Source: Quadrisphaera sp. RL12-1S (GTDB lineage Bacteria; Actinomycetota; Actinomycetes; Actinomycetales; Quadrisphaeraceae). From it: a stretch of 64,000 nucleotides of DNA. The stretch covers positions 1 through 64,000 of the forward strand of contig NZ_JACNME010000015.1 in the NCBI RefSeq assembly GCF_014270065.1. The letters run 5' to 3'. This document shows positions 25,767 through 33,570 of this stretch, piece by piece (position 1 is the first letter of the stretch; every line of letters begins with the position of its first letter). The translations under genes and the position numbers were made by a program. The notes beneath the pieces were generated by a model. The model had not been told where the DNA came from and ran no database searches. It saw only the letters and a program-made list of their open reading frames with translations.

Positions 25767-26594
25767 TCACGACCGCTGCAGCTCGTGCTCGAGCTCTGCC
25801 AGCTCCGCGCCGCCGGCCATGAGGGCCACCAGCTCGTCGCGGCTGAGGTCGGCCTTGGCCGCGTTCGCGATGGCCCTGCCGCGCTTGAGCACCAGGAAGC
25901 GGTCGCCCACGGGGTAGGCGTGGTGCGGGTTGTGGGTGATGAAGATGACGCCCAGGCCCCGGTCGCGGGCGGCGGCGATGTAGCGCAGCACCACCCCCGA
26001 CTGCTTCACCCCGAGCGCGGCCGTCGGCTCGTCGAGGATGAGGACCCGGGCGCCGAAGTGCACGGCCCGGGCGATGGCGACGCACTGCCTCTCGCCGCCG
26101 GAGAGCGTGCCGATGGGCTGGTCGACGTCGCGCAGGTCGATGCCCATCGCCGCGAGCGCGTCCTTGGTGGTGCGCCGCATGGCGGGCACGTCCATGAAGA
26201 GGCCCTTGCGGAGCTCGGAGCCGAGGAAGAAGTTGCGCCAGATCGGCATCAGCGGGACCACGGCGAGGTCCTGGTAGACGGTGGCGATGCCCTTGTCGAG
26301 CGCCTCGCGGGGGCTCTTGAGGTGGGTCGCCTCGCCGTCGACGAGGAGCTCGCCCTGGGAGTGCTGGTGGGAACCGGCGATGATCTTGATGAAGGTCGAC
26401 TTGCCGGCGCCGTTGTCGCCCAGGACGCACGTGACCTCGCCGGCCCGCACGAGGGTGCTGACGCCGGACAGGGCGATGACGGGGCCGTAGTTCTTGCCGA
26501 CGTCGCGCAGCTCGACGAGGGCGGTGCCGCGGGCCGCGGGCTCGCCGGGGGCCCCGGCGGCGGGAGCGGCGGCGGCCGACTCGGAGGTGGTCAT
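25767..26594 (-). CDS. CUT2 sugar/inositol ABC transporter ATP-binding protein
   Basis: This 275-residue protein holds one ATPase domain: Walker [10 protein letters not shown], signature LSGGERQ and Walker [10 protein letters not shown]. Unlike RbsA, which has two domains, it has one, as in fructose-type FrcA transporters. It powers the permease and lipoprotein encoded upstream. The ATG at 26594 lies five bases after the permease stop; a GTP-like upstream extension is not needed. Its place in the operon with an iolG-like gene suggests that inositol or an inositol relative is the cargo. Confidence 0.92.
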   Translation of the reverse strand: MTTSESAAAAPAAGAPGEPAARGTALVELRDVGKNYGPVIALSGVSTLVRAGEVTCVLGDNGAGKSTFIKIIAGSHQHSQGELLVDGEATHLKSPREALDKGIATVYQDLAVVPLMPIWRNFFLGSELRKGLFMDVPAMRRTTKDALAAMGIDLRDVDQPIGTLSGGERQCVAIARAVHFGARVLILDEPTAALGVKQSGVVLRYIAAARDRGLGVIFITHNPHHAYPVGDRFLVLKRGRAIANAAKADLSRDELVALMAGGAELAELEHELQRS

Positions 26595-26599
26595 GGGGG

Positions 26600-27667
26600 T
26601 CAGTCCCTCTCGCCCGTGGCGCGGCGGCGCACCCAGGAGTTGAGCAGCGTGGCGGCCAGGAGCATCACGCCGAGGAAGAGCTTGTACCAGTCGTTGTCCC
26701 ACTGGGCGGCGGGGATGCCCTGCTTGGTCATGCCGAAGATGAGGGCCCCGAGCGCGGCGCCGATGACGGAGCCGAAGCCGCCCGTGAGCAGGCAGCCGCC
26801 GATGACGGCCGCGATGATGTACTCGAACTCCAGGCCGATGCCGAGGTTGGCCTGCACCGAGCCGGACCGCGACATGACGATCATGCCGACGAGCCAGCCG
26901 CACAGCGACACGGTCATGAAGAGCAGCACCTTGACCCGCGCCACGGGCACACCGGTCTGGCGCGCCGCGGACTGGCCCCCGCCGGAGGCGTAGATCCAGT
27001 TGCCGACCCGGGTGCGGGTGAGCAGCAGCGTGCCCAGCACCACCAGCAGCGCCCACCACAGGACGCTCGCCTTGATGCCCACCGAGCCGACCGTCACCGA
27101 GCCGGCGAAGACGGTCCGCACCGAGTCCCAGCCGTCGAGGGTGCCGATGCCGGTGGCCAGCACCGTGCCGGTGATGAGCTTGGTGACCGCAAGGTTGACG
27201 CCCTGGAGCACGAAGAAGGTGCCGAGCGTGACGATGAAGCTGGGCAGCCTGGTCTTGACCAGCACGAGCCCGTTGGCGGCGCCGACGGCCAGGCTGAACA
27301 CCAGCGCCAGCCCCACGCCGACCCAGGCGTTGAGGGTGAGCTGGTAGGCCACGATCGTCGCGAAGAGCGCGCTCGAGGCCGTCTGCACGCCGGCCGACAG
27401 GTCGAACTCGCCGCCGACCATGAGCAGGGCGACGCCCACCGCCATGATCCCCAGGAGGGAGGCGGCGTCGAGGAAGTTCGCCACACCGGCGCCGGTGCGG
27501 AAGGACGGCGCGGTGTACAGGAAGAACACCAGCACCGCCGCGGCCCCGACGGCCGCCCCCAGCTCGGGGCGGCCCAGCAGGGCCCGTGCGCGGGACGTGC
27601 GGCGCAGCCGCTCGTCCGGCGGGGCGGGGGCGGCCGTGGCCGCCCCCGCTGCGCTCGTCGTCGTCAT
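26600..27667 (-). CDS. CUT2 sugar/inositol ABC transporter permease
   Basis: This 355-residue RbsC/FrcC-type permease has about ten hydrophobic helices, starting after a 33-residue polar N-terminus. It contains the typical [19 protein letters not shown] segment (periplasm-facing, SVG-type in RbsC) and a C-terminal [20 protein letters not shown]. It forms the channel for the binding protein at 27704-28714. The operon order is iolG-like, SBP, permease, ATPase. The start ATG at 27667 has a GAGAGGAGC ribosome site. Confidence 0.93.
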   Translation of the reverse strand: MTTTSAAGAATAAPAPPDERLRRTSRARALLGRPELGAAVGAAAVLVFFLYTAPSFRTGAGVANFLDAASLLGIMAVGVALLMVGGEFDLSAGVQTASSALFATIVAYQLTLNAWVGVGLALVFSLAVGAANGLVLVKTRLPSFIVTLGTFFVLQGVNLAVTKLITGTVLATGIGTLDGWDSVRTVFAGSVTVGSVGIKASVLWWALLVVLGTLLLTRTRVGNWIYASGGGQSAARQTGVPVARVKVLLFMTVSLCGWLVGMIVMSRSGSVQANLGIGLEFEYIIAAVIGGCLLTGGFGSVIGAALGALIFGMTKQGIPAAQWDNDWYKLFLGVMLLAATLLNSWVRRRATGERD

Positions 27668-27703
27668 GGGGCTCCTCTCACTGCTCCGCGCTGGGCGGAG
27701 GCC

Positions 27704-28714
27704 TCAGCGGGTGCCGCGGGCGGCGTACTGCGCCACCGCGTCGACGTTGTCCTTGGTGACGAAGCCCGGGCCGGTGAGCACCGGCTGGCCACCGCCCACG
27801 GTGTTCGCGTTGTCCTTGTAGAGCTTGAGGAAGACGACGGGCAGGTAGCCCTGCAGGTAGGGCTGCTGGTCGACGGCGAAGAGGATCTTGCCGTCCTTGA
27901 TGGCCTTGGTGACGTCGGAGTCGAGGTCGAAGGTCGCCAGCTTGGCGCTGGAGCCGGCCGCGGCGAGGGCGGCGACGGCGGAGGTGGCCACGCCGTTGTT
28001 GAGGGTCAGGACGCCGTTGATGGACGGGTCCGCCTGCAGCGCCGAGGTGATGGTGTTCTGCGCCTCGGACAGGTTGGACACGTCCACCTGCAGGTTGGTG
28101 GTGGTGCCGCCCAGCGCCTCGGCGGCGCCGGCGCAGCGGTCCTCGAGGCCCGCGTTGCCCGCCTCGTGGATGACGCAGAGGAGCTTGGTGACCCCGGCGG
28201 CCTTGAGCTGCTCACCGGCGCCCTGGCCGGCGGTCTTCTCGGTCTGGCCGACGTGGGTGATGGCGCCGAAGGCCTTGGACTCCTCCTGGCCGGAGTTGAT
28301 GGTGATGACCGGGATGCCCGCGGCGACCGCGGCCTTGACGGCCGTCTCCACGCCGCCCGGGTTGGCCATCGAGACGACCAGCCCGTCCACCTTCTGCGCC
28401 ACGGCGTTGTCGATGGCCTGGCTCTGCTCGTTCGGGTCGCCGGAGCCCTGGTAGGTGACGTTGACGCACTCCGCCTTGCCGGCGTCCTGCGCGCCCTTCT
28501 TGACGATGTCCCAGAAGCTGTCGCCCTGCTTGCCGTGGCTGACCACGGCGATGGTGCCGCTCGGGGAGGAGCAGCCCCCGCCGCCGCTGCCCCCCGCGGC
28601 CGCGGCGCTGGAGCTCGCGGCGGCGGCGGCGCCGCCCTGGGAGCTGCAGCTGGCGAGGGTGAGGACGGCCGCTGCTGCGGCGGCGGTGATCAGGGAGTTG
28701 CGGAACAGACGCAT
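27704..28714 (-). CDS. CUT2 sugar/inositol-binding lipoprotein
   Basis: This RbsB-like periplasmic-binding-protein fold lipoprotein (336 aa) has lipobox LASC with Cys23, and a Ser/Ala/Gly linker to about residue 47. The binding core starts GTIAVVSHGKQGDSFWDIV and includes DGLVVSMANPGGVETAV and VDQQPYLQGYLPVVFL. The family binds pentoses, hexoses or inositol. A role in inositol uptake, like Caulobacter IbpA, is suggested by the neighbouring iolG-like gene but not proven. The start ATG at 28714 follows AAGGAG. Upstream lies a 15-base tandem repeat (28749-28808). Confidence 0.9.
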   Translation of the reverse strand: MRLFRNSLITAAAAAAVLTLASCSSQGGAAAAASSSAAAAGGSGGGGCSSPSGTIAVVSHGKQGDSFWDIVKKGAQDAGKAECVNVTYQGSGDPNEQSQAIDNAVAQKVDGLVVSMANPGGVETAVKAAVAAGIPVITINSGQEESKAFGAITHVGQTEKTAGQGAGEQLKAAGVTKLLCVIHEAGNAGLEDRCAGAAEALGGTTTNLQVDVSNLSEAQNTITSALQADPSINGVLTLNNGVATSAVAALAAAGSSAKLATFDLDSDVTKAIKDGKILFAVDQQPYLQGYLPVVFLKLYKDNANTVGGGQPVLTGPGFVTKDNVDAVAQYAARGTR

Positions 28715-28748
28715 GGTGGCTCCTTCGCCTACGGGTGGTGCGCCGGTC

Positions 28749-28808
28749 GGTCTGGCGGGTGCTGGTCTGGCGGGTGCTGGTCTGGCGGGTGCTGGTCTGA
28801 CGGGTGTC
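28749..28808. repeat. Four tandem 15-bp repeats between iolG-like and SBP genes
   Basis: The unit GGTCTGGCGGGTGCT occurs three times exactly and a fourth time with a few changes, from 28749 to 28808. It fills most of the 110-base gap between the iolG-like stop and the SBP start. It is not translated in a recognised gene. Copy number probably varies between strains. Confidence 0.85.
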
Positions 28809-28824
28809 GGTCAGGTGGTGCTGG

Positions 28825-29871
28825 TCAGGCGGTGGTGAGCGGTGCCGGGCTCGGCACCGGGGTCTGCTCGACGTCGACCGGGCGGCCCTCGCGCAGCGAG
28901 GTCGCGCACGCCTCGGCCAGCTCCAGCGCGTGCAGCCCGTCGAGGGCCGGGCTGGGGTTGTCGGTGCGCCCCGCGACGACGTCCGCGAAGGTGGCCACCT
29001 CGCGGCGGTAGGCGGTCTCCCAGCGCTGCGCGAAGCCGTCCCAGGCCGGGCCGGGCAGCAGGTCCGGGTCGGCCAGGGCGGTCAGCGGGGTGCGGGGTCC
29101 CAGGCCCGAGGCGGCGCACTCCAGCTCACCGCTGAGCTCGATGCGGTTGTCGTAGCCGCTGCCGTTGCTGCGCCCGGTGGTCAGCACCCCCAGGGCGCCG
29201 GAGGCGAAGGTGAGGACCACCGCGGCGGTGTCGACGTCGCCGAGGTGCCCGATCCGCTCGTCCACCAGCACCGACCCGGTGGCGCTGACGCGCACCGCGC
29301 GCTCCCCGAGGACCCAGGGCAGCGCGTCGAGGTCGTGGACCAGCAGGTCCAGGAAGATCCCCCCGGAGCCCGCCAGGAACTCCACCGGCGGCGGCCGGTG
29401 GTCCGCGGCGACCGCCCGCAGCAGGTAGACGGTGCCGAAACGGCCCGCGGCGACGCCGTCGCGCAGGGCCCGCACCTCGGGGTCGAAGCGCCGCTGGAAG
29501 CCCACCACCAGGGGGACGCCGGCGCGGCCGGCGGCGTCGGCGAGGCGCACGACCGTGGCGCGGTCGGTGGCCAGCGGCTTCTCGCAGAGCACCGGCACGC
29601 CGGCGCCCAGGGCCGCCAGCACCGACTCCTCGTGCACGGGGGTGGGGGTGGCCACGAGCGCCCCGTCGGCCCACCCGAGCACGGCGCCCAGGTCGGAGCT
29701 GCCGGTGACCCGTGCGGGGCCGCCGGCGGTGGCGGACAGCTCGGAGGCGGCGGCGCCGGCCCGGGCGGGGTCGACGTCGTAGAGGACGACCTCCTCGACC
29801 TGCGGGCACTGCGCCGCGAAGCGGGCGTGCATGAGGCCGATCCGGCCGACGCCGAGGACGGCGAGCTTCAC
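28825..29871 (-). CDS. Inositol dehydrogenase-like Gfo/Idh/MocA protein (operon with ABC importer)
   Basis: This oxidoreductase (348 aa) starts MKLAVLGVGRIGLMHA and has Lys98 in CEKP, Asp175 and His179 in GIFLDLLVHDLDALPW. These match the catalytic triad of inositol dehydrogenases. The GGIF-D-x3-HD pattern places it nearer the rhizobial IdhA branch than the IolG at 16175-17203. It is first in an operon with the CUT2 importer. The GTG at 29871 follows AAGGAG (29877-29882); an upstream in-frame ATG would cover the promoter and operators and is rejected. Its substrate may be myo-inositol, another inositol isomer or a methyl-inositol. Confidence 0.85.
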   Translation of the reverse strand: MKLAVLGVGRIGLMHARFAAQCPQVEEVVLYDVDPARAGAAASELSATAGGPARVTGSSDLGAVLGWADGALVATPTPVHEESVLAALGAGVPVLCEKPLATDRATVVRLADAAGRAGVPLVVGFQRRFDPEVRALRDGVAAGRFGTVYLLRAVAADHRPPPVEFLAGSGGIFLDLLVHDLDALPWVLGERAVRVSATGSVLVDERIGHLGDVDTAAVVLTFASGALGVLTTGRSNGSGYDNRIELSGELECAASGLGPRTPLTALADPDLLPGPAWDGFAQRWETAYRREVATFADVVAGRTDNPSPALDGLHALELAEACATSLREGRPVDVEQTPVPSPAPLTTA

Positions 29872-29958
29872 GGGCGCTCCTTCGGGCCGTGGGGGGACTG
29901 GTGGCGGGAGGTGCTGCGCGAACGGTCGTTGCGCGGTGCGGCGGTGCAGCGCTTGACT

Positions 29959-29978
29959 GGAGTAGAGCGCTCTACTCC
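29959..29978. promoter_or_regulatory. Perfect 20-bp palindrome, probable LacI-family operator
   Basis: GGAGTAGAGCGCTCTACTCC is a perfect palindrome with the central CG found in LacI-family operators. It lies just after the predicted start point of the minus-strand iolG-like transcript and upstream of the divergent LacI gene. Binding there would block the iolG-ABC operon. Confidence 0.65.
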
Positions 29979-29988
29979 GATGCCGAGG

Positions 29989-30018
29989 AGCATCGGTGCA
30001 CTCGCCCCACCGTGTCAA
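29989..30018 (-). promoter_or_regulatory. Promoter of the iolG-like/ABC operon
   Basis: On the minus strand TTGACA (30018-30013) and GATGCT (29994-29989) are 18 bases apart. A TGTCCTGACA site lies six bases upstream of the -35, the same layout as at the iolC promoter. Confidence 0.45.
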
Positions 30019-30024
30019 GGCCTA

Positions 30025-30034
30025 TGTCAGGACA
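30025..30034. promoter_or_regulatory. Candidate GntR/IolR operator TGTCAGGACA
   Basis: This is the exact reverse complement of the site at 24874-24883. It lies between the divergent iolG-like and LacI genes, 9 bases before the LacI ATG, so it may control both. Confidence 0.45.
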
Positions 30035-30043
30035 GCAGGACAG

Positions 30044-31120
30044 ATGACGACTCCGCAGGACGCCTTCACGCCCCGCGCCGCCGGGGCGCGCCGTCCCACG
30101 CTGGAGGACGTCGCCCGTCTCGCCGGTGTCTCCCGCGCGCAGGTGTCCCTGGTGGTCAGGGGGTCGGCGCGGGTCAGCGACGCCAGCCGCGAGCGCGTGC
30201 TGAGCGCCTGCCGGGAGGTGGGCTACCGGCCCAACCTGCACGCCCGCACCCTCGCCCAGACCGAGAGCGGCATCCTCGGCGTGCTGGTCTCCGACCTGCA
30301 CAACCCCTTCTTCGCCGAGGTGGTCGACGGGCTGCAGGAGGGGGTCCGCCCGGCCGGGAAGCAGCTGGTGATGGCCAGCGGCGGGCGCTCGCCCGAGGTG
30401 GAGCGCGAGGCCCTGGAGATGCTCCTGTCGCTGCACCCCACCGGCGTGGTGGTGCTGGGCTCGGTGCTGGCCGACGCCGACCTGGAGGAGCTGCTCGGCC
30501 GCGGGCTCCCGGTGCCGGTGGTCTCGGTGACGCGCGTGGTCGGGTCCGCCCTGGTGGACAGCGTGAGCATCGACGAGGCGGCGGGGGCGGAGCTGGCGGT
30601 GGCGCACCTGGCGGAGCTCGGGCACCGGCGCATCACCCACCTCGACGGCGCCGGCGGTGCGGGCGCCGCCGACCGCGCGGCGGGGTACCGCGCGGCGATG
30701 CGGCGGCACGGGCTGCAGGACCGGGCCGAGGTCTGCCCGGGCGGGTTCACCGAGGCGGCGGGGGCGGCGGCGGCCGAGGAGCTGCTGCACCGCTGCGGCG
30801 AGGACCTGCCCACGGCGCTCTTCGTGGCCAACGACATCGCCGCCGTGGGCGTGCTGTCCCGGCTCGCCGAGGCCGGCGTCGAGGTGCCCGGCCGGGTCAG
30901 CGTGGTCGGCTTCGACGACAGCTGGGTGGCGGGCAGCCGCTTCACCGCCCTCACCACGGTCCGCCAGCCCAAGCTGCGGATGGGCCTGCTGGCGGTCGCC
31001 GCCGTGCTGGAGCGCGCCGCGGGCCGCCGGGAGCCGTCGCGCACGGTCGTGGAGCCCGAGCTGGTGGTGCGCTCCACCACGGCGCCACCAGCGCGGGTCG
31101 GGCGGGGCGGTCAGGGGTGA
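30044..31120 (+). CDS. LacI-family regulator divergent from iolG-like/ABC operon
   Basis: This LacI-family repressor (358 aa) has the helix-turn-helix at about residues 19-40 (TLEDVARLAGVSRAQVSLVV) and a hinge ending YRPNLHARTLAQ. The sensor domain includes LGVLVSDLHNPFFAEVVDGL and SVVGFDDSWVAG. The ATG at 30044 follows a GCAGGA ribosome site; an ATG at 29996 would place extra residues over the promoter. It probably binds the palindrome at 29959-29978 and senses an inositol or sugar ligand. It may be cotranscribed with the MFS gene 52 bases downstream. Confidence 0.9.
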   Translation: MTTPQDAFTPRAAGARRPTLEDVARLAGVSRAQVSLVVRGSARVSDASRERVLSACREVGYRPNLHARTLAQTESGILGVLVSDLHNPFFAEVVDGLQEGVRPAGKQLVMASGGRSPEVEREALEMLLSLHPTGVVVLGSVLADADLEELLGRGLPVPVVSVTRVVGSALVDSVSIDEAAGAELAVAHLAELGHRRITHLDGAGGAGAADRAAGYRAAMRRHGLQDRAEVCPGGFTEAAGAAAAEELLHRCGEDLPTALFVANDIAAVGVLSRLAEAGVEVPGRVSVVGFDDSWVAGSRFTALTTVRQPKLRMGLLAVAAVLERAAGRREPSRTVVEPELVVRSTTAPPARVGRGGQG

Positions 31121-31172
31121 CCCGCCAGGTCCTGCTGGTCCACGCGGCCGCCCGTCCCGGGGAGCGCACCCC

Positions 31173-32372
31173 GTGACGGAGGCGCTGGAGCGGCGCCTCC
31201 TGGTGCCGGGCAGCGCCCTGCTGTGGGGACTGCAGTTCGCCGTCCTCGTGCCCTCCCTCGCGCTGCTGCTGGTGGCCCTCTACGGGGCGACACCGGCCCA
31301 GGTCGGCTGGGTGCTCGCGGTCTACAACGGCGCCGGCTTCGTCGCGGCCCTCGTCGTCCCCGCGCTCGCCGACCGGCGCGGTGACTACCTCGCGCCGATG
31401 CTCGGCTGCGCCGTCCTCACCCTGCTGCTGGCGGCGGCGCTGTGGGCGGTGACGTCGCTGCCCCTGGCCGTGGTCGCCCTCGTGGTGCTCGGGGCCCCCG
31501 CGGGCGTGGGGGTGTCGCTCCTCTTCGCCCACCTGCGCTCGGAGGGAGCCGGCACCCCGCAGGTGACGAGGGTGCGGGCCCTGGTCTCGTTCGCGTGGGT
31601 CGCGGGGCCGCCACTGGCCGCGTTCCTCATCGCCGGTGCCGGAGAGCGCGCGGTGCTGCCGGCGCTGGCCGTGCTCGCCGTGCTCAACGGCCTGACGACC
31701 GCGGCCCTCGTGGCCCGCCGCCGGCGCCGGCTCGCCGAGGGCGTCCCGACAGCGGGCGCCCCCGACGACGCCATCGCCGTCTCCCGCGGCGGCGTGCTGG
31801 TGGTGGCCCTCGGCTTCGTGCTGCTGCAGTCCGCGAACGCCACGGTGGTCTCGGTGATGGCGCTGTTCACCACCCGCGACCTCGGGCTGGACGTGGTCTG
31901 GTCGGGCGTCGCGCTCGGGGTGGCGGCTGCCGCGGAGGTCCCGGCGCTGCTGCTGCTCGGTCGGGTGGGCCGCCGCTCCTCGGACCTGGCGCTGGTCGTG
32001 TCGGACAGCGCCGTGGGGGTCCTGTACTTCCTGCTCATGGCCGTGGTGACCGGCCCCGTGGGCCTGGTGTCGGTGCAGCTGCTCAACGCCTGGTCGTTCG
32101 CGGTCATCGCCGGCACGGGGCTCGGGCTCTTCCAGAGGGTCGTGGCCCGCCCCGGGCTCGCGTCGGGGCTCTACGCCAACACCCGACGCCTCGGCGGAGT
32201 GGTCAGCGGCCCGGTCGTCGGGCTCGGCGGGGCGACGACGTGGGGGTACGGCGCGGCGTTCCTCGTCTGCGCAGGGCTCACGGCGCTCGGTGTGCTGCTC
32301 GTGGCGCTCGCGCTGCGGACCGCCTCCCCCTCCTCCGCGGCGGGCGCGGGGGTCACCGCAGGGGGACGTTGA
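31173..32372 (+). CDS. MFS transporter, sugar-efflux type
   Basis: This membrane protein (399 aa) has about twelve hydrophobic helices and an MFS loop between helices 2 and 3 (ADRRGDYLAP). The pattern resembles SetB-type sugar transporters (LLFAHLRSEG, then GLYANTRRLGGVVSGPVVG). It may move inositol or a sugar, in or out. The GTG at 31173 is preceded by GGGGAG. It follows the LacI gene on the same strand, and its last 20 bases overlap the convergent LacI gene at 32353-33453. Direction of transport cannot be read from the sequence. Confidence 0.85.
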   Translation: MTEALERRLLVPGSALLWGLQFAVLVPSLALLLVALYGATPAQVGWVLAVYNGAGFVAALVVPALADRRGDYLAPMLGCAVLTLLLAAALWAVTSLPLAVVALVVLGAPAGVGVSLLFAHLRSEGAGTPQVTRVRALVSFAWVAGPPLAAFLIAGAGERAVLPALAVLAVLNGLTTAALVARRRRRLAEGVPTAGAPDDAIAVSRGGVLVVALGFVLLQSANATVVSVMALFTTRDLGLDVVWSGVALGVAAAAEVPALLLLGRVGRRSSDLALVVSDSAVGVLYFLLMAVVTGPVGLVSVQLLNAWSFAVIAGTGLGLFQRVVARPGLASGLYANTRRLGGVVSGPVVGLGGATTWGYGAAFLVCAGLTALGVLLVALALRTASPSSAAGAGVTAGGR

Positions 32373-33453
32373 ACCGCGTCACCACCTGGACCGGGGCCGC
32401 CCACGACCGCGGCGGGCCGGGCAGCCCCCCGCGGGACTGCAGGAGCACGCGCGCGGCGCGGCGCAGGTGCGTGCGCAGGTCGTGGTGGAGCACCGCGGAG
32501 ACCCGGCCGGCGCGCAGCAGCGCCAGGTGCTCGGCGGCGAGGTCGTGGACGACGACGACGCGCGGCTCCTGCCCGTGCCGCGCGAGCGCGTCGAGCACGG
32601 CGGTGGCGCCGCCCGCACCGGCGTACATCGCGTAGACGGCCCCGACGCCTCCGCCCGCGTCGTCGTCCTCGAGGGTCTCGCGCAGGTCGTCGAGCACTGC
32701 GCGGGAGCGGGTCTCGTCGTCGCGGACTTCCAGCACGCGCCGCGGGCCGAGCACCTCGGCGAACCCGGCGGCGCGCTCGTCCTCACCCAGGTCCACCCCG
32801 CTGCTGCGGACCACGAGCACTGCCTGCCTGTGGTGATCATGCAGAAGACCCGCACTGCGCTGCTCGGGGTGCGGGTCTTCTGCATGATCACCGATGTGGT
32901 CGAGCGGGCCCAGCCACTGGTCGACGAGGTGGGCCGCGGTCCGGCCGGCACCGCGGTTGTCCAGCCCCACGTACGCCGCCCGCTCGGAGCCCGGCAGGTC
33001 GGTGACCAGGGTGACCACGGGTACCCCGGCCTCGGCCAGCCGACCGACGGCGGCCACCACGTCGGGGTGCAGCGGCGCCTTGAGGACCACGCCGTCGGAG
33101 CGGGCCGTCGCAGCCCCGCGCAGCGCCGCCACCACGGGGGCGGGGTCCGAGCCGTCGAGCAGGTGGAAGCGCGCCCTCACGACCGCGGGCCGCAGGCCGG
33201 GCAGCTCGGCCTCCAGGGCCGTGCGCACCTCCACGGAGAAGCGCAGCGGGGCCTGGACCACCACGTCGAGCACCCAGGTGCGCCCGCCGAGCTGCAGCTG
33301 GTCGGCCTGGCGCTGCAGGTCGGCGACGGCCCGCTCCACCTGCCGGGCGGTGGAGGGCCGCACGCCGGGGCGGCCGTGCAGCACCCGGTCGACGGTGGCC
33401 TCGGACAGGCCGGCCTGAGCGGCGATCTCACGCACGCGGAAGGGGTGGCGCAC
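32353..33453 (-). CDS. LacI-family regulator with palindrome-encoded insertion
   Basis: This 366-residue regulator has the LacI helix-turn-helix (VREIAAQAGLSEATVDRVLHG, residues 7-27) and a sensor domain ending VQVVTRFNVPLR. Residues about 188-208 (GDHAEDPHP...LLHDHH) are encoded by the large inverted repeat 32832-32892. They interrupt the segment between QWLGP and VLVVRSSG, where this family normally has only a short loop. The frame stays open, so the protein is longer than usual by about 20 residues but not broken. The GTG at 33453 gives the standard N-terminus. It is divergent from the dioxygenase gene and probably controls that operon. Confidence 0.85.
   Translation of the reverse strand: MRHPFRVREIAAQAGLSEATVDRVLHGRPGVRPSTARQVERAVADLQRQADQLQLGGRTWVLDVVVQAPLRFSVEVRTALEAELPGLRPAVVRARFHLLDGSDPAPVVAALRGAATARSDGVVLKAPLHPDVVAAVGRLAEAGVPVVTLVTDLPGSERAAYVGLDNRGAGRTAAHLVDQWLGPLDHIGDHAEDPHPEQRSAGLLHDHHRQAVLVVRSSGVDLGEDERAAGFAEVLGPRRVLEVRDDETRSRAVLDDLRETLEDDDAGGGVGAVYAMYAGAGGATAVLDALARHGQEPRVVVVHDLAAEHLALLRAGRVSAVLHHDLRTHLRRAARVLLQSRGGLPGPPRSWAAPVQVVTRFNVPLR
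32832..32892. repeat. Perfect 24-bp inverted repeat inside LacI coding sequence
   Basis: Arms 32832-32855 and 32869-32892 are perfect reverse complements with a 13-base loop. The outer ends read GGTGATCATG, shared with the repeats at 17235-17283 and 34798-34848, while the inner part of the stem is different. It lies wholly inside an open LacI reading frame and is translated. Confidence 0.92.
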
Positions 33454-33570
33454 TGCTCCAGGATGACGCGTCCTGATGGCTTGCTGAGGGGTTCGGCGGC
33501 CGCGCCGGGGGTCGCGCGCTCGTAGCGTCGTCACCAGCCACGGACCCGCTCGACGACGAGAGGCACCCAG

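Noticed and set aside
28749-28808. Tandem repeats as a CRISPR array
   Set aside because: The units are directly adjacent with no spacers and are too short.
33454-33570. LacI operator around ACGCGT in the dioxygenase promoter
   Set aside because: The flanks of the ACGCGT centre do not form matching half-sites, so the evidence is too weak for a feature.
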